DNA from: Methylococcaceae bacterium NSP1-1
Lineage (GTDB): Bacteria; Pseudomonadota; Gammaproteobacteria; Methylococcales; Methylomonadaceae
Assembly (NCBI GenBank): GCA_002256465.1
Contig: NQJG01000020.1
Coordinates: forward strand, 1-9,903
Direction of reading: 5' to 3'
Length of the DNA stretch: 9,903 nucleotides
Under the pieces are notes generated by a model that was given only the letters and a program-made list of their open reading frames with translations, did no database searches and was not told where the DNA came from. Positions 1 to 7,600 of the stretch are shown in pieces. Numbering within the stretch: position 1 is the first letter of the stretch; each line of letters begins with the position of its first letter. The translations under genes were made by a program, and so were the position numbers.

Positions 1-173
1 ATGTTTTTTTTACGCTCCTTGGTCAATACGACAGGGTCGATGATTTTCGCTTCCGGCCAACCCGCATAGGTATCGTAAGTATCGATAGCGCGTAATTGTT
101 TAATGTAATCCTTGACAATATCGGAACTTAAATTGACATCGTCTTCTTGGACGACTAGTTCAGCAGTGGCCAT
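1..173 (-). CDS. NifX-associated nitrogen fixation protein (DUF269 type), N-terminal part
   Basis: The ATG is at 173-171 and the frame stays open for 57 codons to the window edge, so the C-terminal part is missing. The product starts MATAELVVQEDD and contains IKQLRAIDTYDTYAGW, then KIIDPVVLTKERKKN. This follows the family pattern in which an 'IKQLRAxDTYxTWxGW' stretch is followed by an acidic linker and a 'TKExR' stretch just before the conserved 'IPxxGDPD'. Family members are about 150 residues and are normally encoded beside nifE-nifN-nifX; their exact role, probably in FeMo-cofactor assembly, is not settled. A good ribosome-binding site (GGAGAA, 6 bases before the ATG) supports the start. 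No other nif gene is visible upstream: the next thing on that side is a REP-like element and an insertion sequence. The assignment rests on recognising the N-terminal third only. Confidence 0.8.
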   Translation of the reverse strand, partial: MATAELVVQEDDVNLSSDIVKDYIKQLRAIDTYDTYAGWPEAKIIDPVVLTKERKKN

Positions 174-306
174 GTTGTTTTCTCCGTTGAATAAAAAAGT
201 TGTTTCGCTGATTCCAAGCTGGATTTTCAGTTCTATTTAGTTAGCGAATTTGTTCCTTCTCCCTTGAGGGAGAAGGTTAGGATGAGGGGGATTATAAAAA
301 GCATAT
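174..306. other. Intergenic gap between the nif-type gene and the insertion sequence
   Basis: This stretch holds the upstream region of the nif-type gene and the REP-like palindrome at 255-290. I see no open reading frame with a ribosome-binding site. There is no convincing sigma-54 (-24/-12) promoter and no TGT-N10-ACA NifA site, which would have been expected if the nif-type gene were the first gene of a nif operon. Confidence 0.6.
255..290. repeat. REP-like palindromic element with G-rich tail
   Basis: Bases 255-264 (CCTTCTCCCT) and 267-276 (AGGGAGAAGG) are perfect 10-bp inverted arms separated by only TG. They are followed by a GTTAGGATGAGGGGG tail. Palindromes with arms of the CCTTCTCCC type followed by GTTRGGATGAGGG are a very widespread intergenic repeat (REP/BIME-like) in proteobacteria and are thought to be moved by RAYT transposases. 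Only one copy is in this window, so multicopy status is inferred from its form. It lies 16 bases from the insertion sequence end. Confidence 0.7.
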
Positions 307-325
307 ATACGCGATGCTCAACTTT
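307..325 (+). repeat. Left terminal inverted repeat of the IS982-family element
   Basis: The sequence ATACGCGATGCTCAACTTT matches the reverse complement of 1294-1312 at 18 of 19 bases; the one difference is G at 316. It overlaps the first two bases of the transposase stop codon (324-326, TAA on the minus strand), so the gene runs right into the element end, as is common in compact insertion sequences. Confidence 0.85.
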
Positions 326-1211
326 AAGCTTGAACCAACCCTTCAAATTGCAAAGGATCGCGATGCAAACAGTAATTTAAAAAAACAGCCACGGTATGGG
401 CGAGCAATTTACGGACAAAGCGATTGGTCAAATGCCAGAGGTCTCGCGCTCGAACCTTTTCGATATTGAAACGATCAGTCAATTGACCGATCACTGTTTC
501 GACGAGGCGTCGCGCCGACAGTAATTGCTGGACAAAAGAATTTGGGCGCGTGTCAGTCATGTTTTTTCGCAACGGCGTCTGCAAATCGATCTCGTGTTCG
601 GCCAATTCTTGCTTCAAAAAAGGTTTGATAAACCCTTTGTCGCCAATCAATAAGCCCTGTATGCCGTCTGTCATGTCCTGTAAGACGTCGCGTTCGTCTA
701 TGTTTGCGGGCGCAAAGGTATAGCCGCTGATGACGCCTTCCAAATTGATGATGATGTGCCCTTCAAATCCGTAGTAAAATTCATCCTTGGCCGCGCAATA
801 GCCATAACTGGCTTCGTATTTAAAGCACTCGCTTTTAGGCGCTCGGGTAATTCGACAAACGGGCATCGGAAAACCGTCAACCAAGTGAATGGGATCGCCA
901 TAGCCGTTTAGCTCTCTTGATAAATGCTTCAGTATGCGTTGCTTTATCGCCCATAGGTTGGCGCACTGTTTGGCAAAGTTCGCCCGTGATCCTAAATTCG
1001 GAAACCACGCGTGCCAATGATTCCTAAAATACCGCCAAATCCCCTTGTCTTGATCTTTGCCTAAAAACTCGCCAACAATTTCCAGGGTAATCACCTCGCT
1101 ATCCGTCAACTTGGGATCAAATCCTCGGCACCGGAGTGGAGTATCGACAACTTGAGGATAAATATCCACTACACAGCAATAAACATAAATGATAAAGTCT
1201 TCTAATGGCAT
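324..1211 (-). CDS. IS982-family transposase
   Basis: This 295-residue DDE transposase cuts and rejoins the ends of its own element. The N-terminal third has the family signature KLTDSEVITLEIVGEFLG (residues 34-51) and IWRYFRNHW (58-66), then a conserved FAKQCANLWAIKQ stretch. The putative catalytic triad is D112 (LVDGFPM), D191 (LLIGDKGF) and E238 (RRLVETVIGQL), with about 79 and 47 residues between them, as expected for this family. No frameshift or stop is present, so it may still be active. The start at 1211-1209 is supported by a strong ribosome-binding site (GGGAGGT) 5 bases upstream. That site and the AUG lie in one arm of a leader inverted repeat (1207-1221 with 1263-1277) that could mask them in long transcripts. 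Confidence 0.93.
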   Translation of the reverse strand: MPLEDFIIYVYCCVVDIYPQVVDTPLRCRGFDPKLTDSEVITLEIVGEFLGKDQDKGIWRYFRNHWHAWFPNLGSRANFAKQCANLWAIKQRILKHLSRELNGYGDPIHLVDGFPMPVCRITRAPKSECFKYEASYGYCAAKDEFYYGFEGHIIINLEGVISGYTFAPANIDERDVLQDMTDGIQGLLIGDKGFIKPFLKQELAEHEIDLQTPLRKNMTDTRPNSFVQQLLSARRLVETVIGQLTDRFNIEKVRARDLWHLTNRFVRKLLAHTVAVFLNYCLHRDPLQFEGLVQA

Positions 1212-1277
1212 GACACACCTCCCGCTATCGTTTGTTTTCTACAAATTGACTTTACGACAGAAGAGGAGTGTTATGCC
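1207..1277 (-). promoter_or_regulatory. Leader fold masking the transposase ribosome-binding site and AUG
   Basis: On the minus strand, GGCATAACACTCCTC (1277-1263) can pair with GAGGTGTGTCATGCC (1221-1207). Thirteen of 15 positions pair, with two single mismatches and a 41-base loop. The downstream arm contains most of the ribosome-binding site and the ATG of the transposase, so a transcript begun outside the element would hide the start. Masking of this kind in read-through RNA is an established control in IS10 and IS50. Its use here is inference. A promoter lying inside the loop would make transcripts that escape the fold, but I could not identify one with confidence. Confidence 0.55.
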
Positions 1278-1279
1278 AC

Positions 1280-1297
1280 CTTTTTACATCTAAAAAG
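1280..1297. repeat. Short perfect inverted repeat next to the right IS end
   Basis: CTTTTTA (1280-1286) and TAAAAAG (1291-1297) form 7-bp arms around a CATC loop, overlapping the inner edge of the right terminal repeat. The left end has no equal structure. It is AT-rich and has no U-run after it on the minus strand, so it is not a good terminator. It could be part of the transposase binding site or simply chance in an AT-rich leader. Confidence 0.4.
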
Positions 1298-1312
1298 TTG
1301 AGTATCGCGTAT
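1294..1312 (-). repeat. Right terminal inverted repeat of the IS982-family element
   Basis: Read on the minus strand from 1312, the sequence is ATACGCGATACTCAACTTT, the partner of 307-325 with one mismatch. It lies 81 to 100 bases upstream of the transposase ATG and 3 bases downstream of the copA stop codon. Confidence 0.85.
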
Positions 1313-1315
1313 CTA

Positions 1316-3559
1316 TTATTTACCTTCGCCAAACTTTTTCCAGCGCAAGCGGTTGGCATTAGTCACCACAGTCAAGGAAGACATTGCCATCGCCGCGCCA
1401 GCAATCATGGGGTTTAATAATACGCCAAATAAGGGGTACAACAACCCTGCAGCAACCGGAATACTAATAGTGTTGTAGAAAAATGCACCGATCAGATTTT
1501 GTTTAATATTGATAACTGTCGCCTTGGATAATTCGATGACTTCGGGGACTTTTAACAACGAGCCTTGCAAAATGACCACATCCGCACTTTCTATCGCAAC
1601 ATCAGTTCCTGTGCCGATCGCCAGACCCACATCAGCTTGGGCTAATGCCGGCGCATCATTAATACCATCGCCGACCATACCGACAATTTCACCCTGTTGC
1701 TGCAATTCTTTAACAACAGCAGCTTTATCCTGTGGTAACACCTGAGCTCTAACTTCAGCAATACCTGCTTGTTTAGCTATCGCATGAGCTGTTATTTGAT
1801 TATCCCCGGTTACCATTATGATTCGTAGATTCTGGTTTTTCAGGCGTTGTACCGCCTGGGCAGAGTCCGTTTTAATAGGATCAGAGACAGCAATAATGCC
1901 GACTATTTTATCGTCTACGGCAAGCAACATCGGTGTTTGACCCAGAGATGACAGATTTTCAAGCCTGTTGTTATAGCGGGTAAATTTGATGCCTTTGGTA
2001 TCCATCAACGCTTTGTTACCAAAAATCACGTTTTGTTCGTTAATTTGAGCCGTGACGCCGAAACCTGCGATGGCTTCAAAGTGCTTGGCTTTTTCCAGTT
2101 TGATCTGCTTATTTTCTGCGGCCGTTAAGATAGCCGCTGCTAAGGGATGTTCGGAGCCTGACTCTATACTTGCCGCCAATTGCAGCACATTTTCCTCGGT
2201 ATAATCGTCAATGGCTTCTATGATCGAAACAACCGGTCTGCCTTCGGTTACCGTTCCGGTTTTATCGAGGATTAAACAGGTCAGCTTACCCGCAGCTTGT
2301 AACGCATCTCCTTTGCGAATCAGAATACCCGATTGCGCAGCTCTGCCAACTGCCACCATTACGGAAATAGGCGTTGCCAAACCTAGCGCACAAGGACAGG
2401 CTATAACCAGAACAGTCATTGATGTGACAAAAGCGTAACCCAATGACGGATCGGGCCCAAAAGCGTACCACACAAGAAAAGTCAACACCGAAATCGCAAC
2501 CACGGCCGGAACAAAAACACTGGAAATTTTATCGGCTAAACGGGCGATTTCGGGTTTGCTACTTTGTGCTTGCCGGACGCTTTTAATAATTTGCGCTAAT
2601 GCTGTATCACGTCCTATACGAGTTGCCTGAAACAGAAAGCTACCGGTCTGGTTCATGGTGCCTGCTACAACTTCTGAGCCAACGCTTTTTTCTACAGGTA
2701 TCGGTTCACCGGTCAACATGGACTCATCCATTGTGGAATGCCCTTCCAGTAAAACACCATCAACCGCAATTTTTTCACCTGGCCTTACTCGTAGCGTTTC
2801 ACCTAAACCTACTTCCTCGATAGGAATATCCATTTCTTCGCCATTTCTAACCACGCGAGCAGTGCGCGGTTGCAGGCCGATCAATTGCCGAATGGCGCTG
2901 GATGTTTTACCTCTAGCCATTGTTTCAAGCGCCGTCCCCAGATTAATAAAGGCCAGAATCACTACGGCGGCTTCAAAATAAGCATGTTTTGCCAAGGTGG
3001 GCAGGGTATCGGAATAGTCAATAACGATGCAGGAATATAGCCATGCCGAACCTGTGCCCAAGGCAATCAAGGTGTCCATATTAGCCTGGCCCAGGCTTAA
3101 TGACTTGATTGCGCCACTGTAAAAGTGCCAACCTGAATACACCATTATGCTCAGAGTAATAAGCGCAATTTCCGGCCAAACCTGTTGCCCAGCCGTTGAG
3201 CCGATTTCAGGTAGCCAGCTGTAATGTTCAGCCAGCATGAGCAAGGCGCCAAAACTACCCGCGACAGATGCTTTCTTCATCAGGTTACGGTAACGCTGCA
3301 ACTCCTGCTGTTCCTGCTCCGCAGGATCTTCCAGGCCCTCCATCACGGCCGCATCATAACCGGCATCTTTAGCCGCCTGTTTTAAAGCTTCAGGATCAAC
3401 ATTTCCTTTAACCATAGCAGAATGGTCAGCAAAATTGACGCTGACTGAAGTGACACCATCAACGGCAGACAGTGCACCCTCAACAGCACTCACGCAACCT
3501 GCGCACCGCATCCCTAGAATGGATAGCCGTATCTCACCAGAAGTCTCTTCTGTACTCAT
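1316..3559 (-). CDS. copA: Cu+-exporting P1B-type ATPase CopA
   Basis: This inner-membrane pump uses ATP to export Cu+ from the cytoplasm. The 747-residue product (from ATG 3559-3557) has one N-terminal HMA metal-binding domain with GMRCAGC (Cys19, Cys22) and paired membrane helices at about 95-210. It then has the actuator motif TGEP (283-286), the membrane metal site CPC (388-390) and the phosphorylation site DKTGT (Asp432). The nucleotide-domain HP follows (471-472), then GDGIND (630-635) and the helix 7 and 8 Cu+ ligands YN (695-696) and MSS (726-728). All are characteristic of the Cu+ class and intact. An in-frame GTG at 3568-3566 would add three residues, but it lies inside the AGGTG ribosome-binding site placed 6 bases before the ATG, so the ATG is preferred. 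The copZ-like gene lies just upstream on the same strand, giving a copZ-copA operon. An insertion sequence begins 3 bases after the stop, so no native terminator remains directly behind it. Confidence 0.96.
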   Translation of the reverse strand: MSTEETSGEIRLSILGMRCAGCVSAVEGALSAVDGVTSVSVNFADHSAMVKGNVDPEALKQAAKDAGYDAAVMEGLEDPAEQEQQELQRYRNLMKKASVAGSFGALLMLAEHYSWLPEIGSTAGQQVWPEIALITLSIMVYSGWHFYSGAIKSLSLGQANMDTLIALGTGSAWLYSCIVIDYSDTLPTLAKHAYFEAAVVILAFINLGTALETMARGKTSSAIRQLIGLQPRTARVVRNGEEMDIPIEEVGLGETLRVRPGEKIAVDGVLLEGHSTMDESMLTGEPIPVEKSVGSEVVAGTMNQTGSFLFQATRIGRDTALAQIIKSVRQAQSSKPEIARLADKISSVFVPAVVAISVLTFLVWYAFGPDPSLGYAFVTSMTVLVIACPCALGLATPISVMVAVGRAAQSGILIRKGDALQAAGKLTCLILDKTGTVTEGRPVVSIIEAIDDYTEENVLQLAASIESGSEHPLAAAILTAAENKQIKLEKAKHFEAIAGFGVTAQINEQNVIFGNKALMDTKGIKFTRYNNRLENLSSLGQTPMLLAVDDKIVGIIAVSDPIKTDSAQAVQRLKNQNLRIIMVTGDNQITAHAIAKQAGIAEVRAQVLPQDKAAVVKELQQQGEIVGMVGDGINDAPALAQADVGLAIGTGTDVAIESADVVILQGSLLKVPEVIELSKATVINIKQNLIGAFFYNTISIPVAAGLLYPLFGVLLNPMIAGAAMAMSSLTVVTNANRLRWKKFGEGK

Positions 3560-3564
3560 AAAAT

Positions 3565-3569
3565 TCACC
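3565..3569 (-). promoter_or_regulatory. Ribosome-binding site that decides the copA start
   Basis: On the minus strand the sequence is TTAGGTGAATTTTATG. AGGTG sits 6 bases before the ATG at 3559, ideal spacing. The GTG inside it (3568-3566) is in frame with copA and would be a possible start by simple ORF calling, but it would have no ribosome-binding site of its own. Confidence 0.7.
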
Positions 3570-3596
3570 TAAGCTGAAAGTTCGATAATTTAATGG

Positions 3597-3806
3597 CTAT
3601 TTAACTGTGAAACCTGCGCCACTAATGGTGTTTTTTATCGTATCCAGACTGGTTTTTTCAGTATCATATTCGACGCTAACCTCCTTGTCTTTAAACGATG
3701 CTTTGACCGAAATTACGCCAATAATAGCCTCCAGTTTGCCCGTAATATTTGCTTCACAACCGCCACATTTCATATCGGTAACTGTTAAAACTACAGATTC
3801 AATCAT
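3597..3806 (-). CDS. copZ: CopZ-like copper chaperone (HMA domain protein)
   Basis: This 69-residue protein is a single heavy-metal-associated domain. The metal-binding loop is DMKCGGC with Cys14 and Cys17. The pattern of strand, loop and helix (VVLTVTDMKCGGCEANI), then a GVISVKASFKDKEVSVEY hairpin and a final TIKNTISGAGFTV helix and strand is the full ferredoxin-like fold. There is no signal peptide, so it is cytosolic, unlike periplasmic MerP. Its expected role is to carry Cu+ to the pump encoded 37 bases downstream. A purine-rich ribosome-binding site (AAGGAAAGAG) precedes the ATG. The gene symbol follows context; by sequence alone a mercury or other soft-metal chaperone cannot be excluded, but the Cu+-class ATPase next door argues for copper. 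Confidence 0.88.
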   Translation of the reverse strand: MIESVVLTVTDMKCGGCEANITGKLEAIIGVISVKASFKDKEVSVEYDTEKTSLDTIKNTISGAGFTVK

Positions 3807-3838
3807 TTCTCTTTCCTTATCTTCAAGTAAAATTAAGC

Positions 3839-3868
3839 TTTATATCATATTCGACTAATAGTCGGTAA
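3839..3868 (-). promoter_or_regulatory. Candidate copZA promoter with palindromic operator
   Basis: On the minus strand a -10-like TATAAA (3844-3839) lies 18 bases from a weak -35-like TTACCG (3868-3863). A perfect palindrome CGACTAATAGTCG (3852-3864, 5-bp arms around AAT) fills the spacer and touches the -35. ATCAT (3844-3848) and ATGAT (3871-3875) form a second, nearly concentric pair. A dyad between -35 and -10 is the usual placement for a MerR-family activator, but the arms do not look like the CueR box I know, so the regulator is unknown. No regulator gene is in the window. Confidence 0.45.
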
Positions 3869-3938
3869 TCATGATACAACTTTTACTATTTAAATTAATA
3901 GCTATCCAATTTACCTGCCAAACACAGCCAAGTATCCA

Positions 3939-3968
3939 TTGAACAGCAGTGTTTGTTCTTGGTACGAT
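3939..3968 (+). promoter_or_regulatory. Candidate hflD promoter
   Basis: TTGAAC (3939-3944) and TACGAT (3963-3968) are separated by 18 bases and resemble a sigma-70 promoter with moderate boxes. The spacer carries GAACA and TGTTC as a 5-bp inverted repeat (3941-3945 with 3954-3958). Transcription would begin about 25 bases before the hflD ATG. No good ribosome-binding site lies between this promoter and the ATG. Confidence 0.35.
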
Positions 3969-3997
3969 AATAACTCAAATCACCTCATTAGTAACTT

Positions 3998-4621
3998 ATG
4001 CAATTAAATACAATCACTAATCAAACCATTGCACTTGCCGGTATTGCCCAAGCTGCTGCACTGGTTCAACAACTGGCTACCACAGGGACGGCCGACCCGA
4101 CAGCGATGGAAACCAGTATCGCCAGTGTCTTAAAAATAGATTCAGACAGTGTCATTGATGTTTATGGCAGCCTGGCCGGAATAAAACTCGGGTTGGAACA
4201 ACTTAACGTACAAATGACAGGCTATAAAATTGTCAATCCTGAACAGGCACGTTATTCCGCTTCGCTGGTTTTTCTCGAAAATCAGCTATCTGGTCGTAAG
4301 GATCTGCTTAAACTCATTCAAATCGGCATCACTAAAGCTCAAGCTCAGAGTGAACACTTTGGTTCGTTACATGAAAATGTACTGGCTAATCTTGGCGAAG
4401 TTTATCAGAGCACAATCAGCACGCTCCAGCCGAGAATAATGGTTAATGGTGAACAGGAGTATTTATCCAGACCCGACGTCGCTAATAAAATACGCGCTTG
4501 CTTGTTGGCTGGAATACGTTCAGCCATCTTGTGGAAACAATGTGGCGGAACTCGCTGGAAATTTCTATTTTTTCGCAAAAAAATCCAAGCTGAATTACAA
4601 ATCCTGCTAAAACAAGTCTAG
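3998..4621 (+). CDS. hflD: High frequency lysogenization protein HflD homologue
   Basis: The 207-residue product matches HflD (YcfC) over its whole length, which is about 205 to 215 residues in relatives. Landmarks are the N-terminal QTIALAGIAQAAALVQQLA helix, the central YGSLAGIKLGLEQL and the C-terminal AILWKQCGGTRWKFLFFRKKI segment. In E. coli HflD is a peripheral inner-membrane protein first known for its effect on phage lambda lysogeny through CII; its ordinary cell role is poorly defined. The start fits the family N-terminus, but there is no evident ribosome-binding site before the ATG. In many gammaproteobacteria hflD lies between mnmA and purB; here it is alone, diverging from copZA and convergent with the GGDEF-EAL gene. 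Confidence 0.92.
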   Translation: MQLNTITNQTIALAGIAQAAALVQQLATTGTADPTAMETSIASVLKIDSDSVIDVYGSLAGIKLGLEQLNVQMTGYKIVNPEQARYSASLVFLENQLSGRKDLLKLIQIGITKAQAQSEHFGSLHENVLANLGEVYQSTISTLQPRIMVNGEQEYLSRPDVANKIRACLLAGIRSAILWKQCGGTRWKFLFFRKKIQAELQILLKQV

Positions 4622-4678
4622 CCGTGAACATCGCATAACTCATAGCAGTTGAACATCTTTGTTGTTACCCGTTTTAGC
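4622..4678. other. Convergent gap between hflD and the GGDEF-EAL gene
   Basis: The two genes meet tail to tail across 57 bases. I see no GC-rich stem with a following T-run on either strand, so any terminator here is not of the simple intrinsic kind or lies within the coding ends. Confidence 0.5.
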
Positions 4679-7600
4679 TTACTCAATAAATTGGCGAGTA
4701 AATTCATCCGCCACCAGGGGTTTGCTGAAATGGTAGCCTTGAAAACCTTTGCAATTACTGTCACGCAAATATTGAGCTTGTTGAATGGTTTCCACCCCTT
4801 CGGCAATTACAGATAATCCGAAATGCTTGGCCATACCGATAATTGTTTCAACAATGACTGCAACATTGGAATCAGTATTCATGTCGCGGACAAAACTTTG
4901 ATCAATTTTAAGCTGATTAAGCGGGAGCTGTTTCAGGTAAGCTAGTGAAGAATAACCCGTGCCAAAATCATCAATAGCAATATGGATGCCCAGATTTTGC
5001 AATGTTTGCAACTTTTCGAGGGTGTCATCGGCATCTTCAATAAGACTGCCTTCAGTAATTTCAAGGGTTAAACGCGACTTAGCAATGCCGTATTCGGACA
5101 TGAGAGTGGAAATTTTATGGGCAAATTTAGGCTGACGGAATTGTTTTGGGCTGATATTAACAGCTAATCGTGGCAAACTGGGCCATTTGATTAATTGCGA
5201 ACAAGCTTCCTTTATCACCCAATCGCCAATAAGCAGTATCAGGCCAGTTTCCTCGGCAACATGAATAAAGTTAGCAAGGGGTATTATGCCTTTATCCGGG
5301 TGTTGCCAACGCAACAAGGCTTCAGCTCCAATTAGTTGGTTTTTGAGATCAAATTGTGGTTGATAGTGCAAGGAAAATTGTTGTTGAGTCAAAGCCTTGC
5401 GTAAATCTCTCTCCAGTATCAATCGTTGGTTGGCGCGGCGCTGCATATCTTCATTATAAAAACTGATCGAATTACGACCTCGATTTTTGGCATGGTACAT
5501 AGCAGTGTCGGCTTGTTTTAACAGCTCGCCGGGTGTGATATTAGGATGAGGCATCAAGGTAATACCAATGCTGGGCGTGATATGATGGATATGTTCCTTT
5601 AGTTGATAAGGCGCCTGTAAGGCCATTTGTACTCGCTCCGCCAAAGTCAAAGCATGCTCCATCATGATGTCCTGAGAGATTTCTCTGCAACTCAGCAGTA
5701 TTACGAATTCATCTCCACCTAAGCGGGCAACGGTATCCTCATCCCGGACACAGTGTTTCAACCGTTTGGCGACTTGCATCAAAAGTTCGTCACCAATGTC
5801 ATGTCCCAAAGAATCATTTAATGTTTTAAAATGATCCAGATCCAGATATAAAAGTGCACCATTAGTTTTATGACGTATGTCGCTGGATAAGGCTTTTTCC
5901 AGATTTGCCATAAACAGGCGACGATTGGGTAAATTGGTCAACGCATCAAAAAAAGCCAAATGGGTAACTTTTTTTTCTGAAAGTTTTCTTTCAATGGCGA
6001 TACTGGCCAGTTGAGCGAGTTCGCTGATTTCAGTTAACAACTCAGTATCAGGGTAATTGGGAGCCCGATGGTAAACAGCAAATACGCCTAACACCCGTTG
6101 TGTTGAAGAGAAAATAGGCTCTGACCAACAGGCCGCCAACCCAGCCTGCTTTGCCAGCAAAACAAAATTCCGGCAATAGGGATGCTGAAAAACGTCCTCA
6201 ATAATAATACGCTGCCCCTTATAGGCTGCAGTGCCACAACTACCCACACCATCACCGATAGCTGTTCCGTCTATAGCCTGATTATAGAACTCAGGCAGAC
6301 TGGGCGCGGCGCCTGTATGTAGATGTTTTCCTTGTTCATCCAGCAGCAGAATTGAGCATAAACTGTCTGAAAATCTTTGTTCAGCGGTTTTTACAATCAG
6401 CTCAAGAATGTCGGACAAAGGGGTTGGGCTGGCAATAGCTTGCAACACTTTATTATGGTCATTGTGCTGCTGGATAATTTTTTTACGCCAGGTAATTTCC
6501 TTTTCCAATTCTTGTGTACGGATTTTAACAATGTCTTCGGTTTGCATCGTCCGACCCGTTAACATCAGCAGGCCTAAGCCAGTCAGTCCGGTAAGCAAAA
6601 AACCGCCTAAAATCAACCACCAGATATTCCAGGAAATTTGCGTTTGATAAAACTGTGGAGCTGCGCGATAGGTTACACTCCAGATGCGATTAGCCAAAGG
6701 TAACTGTATGGTTTTCTCCAATGCCTGGAAATCAAGATTGAGTGTTGATATGTCCGCTGTTTCATTAAACAGCTCTAGAGCCCCATCAGTAATTTTTAAA
6801 AGAATCTGGAGATTATCGAAATGGCTCTTAACTTCGTTGACTTCATTGCCAACCAGTAAAACGCTGGCAACAAAGCCCCGTAAGTATTGGCGACGTTGCT
6901 CGAGCGTATTCAGAATCTTATGCGACTGATAAACTGGCGAATAAATTACAGCACCTGGACTGTTTTTCGGCTCTTGCACCAGATCGATCAAGTCAGTGAC
7001 TGTCGTTTCCCCAGTGTTCCGTGCCATTTGTATAGCTTGATAAGCCATTTGATTGGTGCTTATATCAAAACCAAATGCTCGCTCGTTGCCTTGAAAAGGC
7101 TCAACATAGGCAATGGGGAAATATTCACTGCGGAGCGAAACCGGCTGCATTCCTTGTTTACCGTCAGCTGCTCGAATAGCAAAACCAGGCCCCAAAAGCT
7201 GTTCATAAAAAGATCGATTAATTGTTGTAATGCGTGGTATCCATTCCAACGCCAATATGGCTTTATGATTGGAAAAAACACTTTGGGTAAATAATTTAAA
7301 ATCATTGGGCGTGACATTGATTGAACTGTCAAAAAAACCTTTTAAAGTTTGGTTAATTTCGATGTGACGGTTGATTTCATTTTGCAGTGCGTTGTGCAGT
7401 AAATTGGCTCGTTCTTCAAAAATGGCACTAATTCGTGCCTGTTCCTGGCTTTTGCCCAATTGAAACAAGACAGCAACCAACAGTGAAAGCATAACCAATG
7501 GCAAAGCAACCGAGTTGATTCGCAATTGCCATTGGCTGCGAGGTGTTCCAATAAAACAAAGCAATAACGGCGTAAAAATCAGCACTCCGATGACATCGCC

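Larger units (their letters stand above)
307..1312 (-). mobile_element. IS982-family insertion sequence, about 1.0 kb, complete
   Basis: The element has one transposase gene filling almost all of its length and matching inverted ends. The left end reads ATACGCGATGCTCAACTTT at 307-325. The right end, read on the minus strand from 1312, is ATACGCGATACTCAACTTT, so 18 of 19 bases match. The outer AT pair may be target rather than element, in which case the ends are 309 and 1310. I could not find a convincing target duplication of 3 bases or more on the flanks (left GCATAT, right CTATTA). That could mean an old insertion or a rearrangement between IS copies. The right end sits 3 bases after the copA stop codon, and transposase and copA point the same way. 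Length, single ORF and DDE spacing fit IS982. Confidence 0.88.

Noticed and set aside
201..216. A TGGAAT...AAACA string on the minus strand upstream of the nif-type gene, resembling a sigma-54 promoter.
   Set aside because: The GC doublet is not at the required distance after GG and the TTGC block is missing.
295..1320. Target-site duplication around the IS.
   Set aside because: Flanks of 2 to 9 bases were compared for ends at 307/1312 and 309/1310; only trivial AT matches were seen.
2655..2981. A 108-codon open frame on the plus strand.
   Set aside because: It lies fully antisense inside copA, has no ribosome-binding site or recognisable domain, and is explained by the copA codon pattern.
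3820..3890. A classical CueR box in the copZA promoter.
   Set aside because: The palindrome arms CGACT/AGTCG do not match the CCTTCC/GGAAGG type arms of known CueR sites.
4622..4678. Bidirectional terminator between hflD and the GGDEF-EAL gene.
   Set aside because: No stem of more than 5 bp with a following T-run was found.
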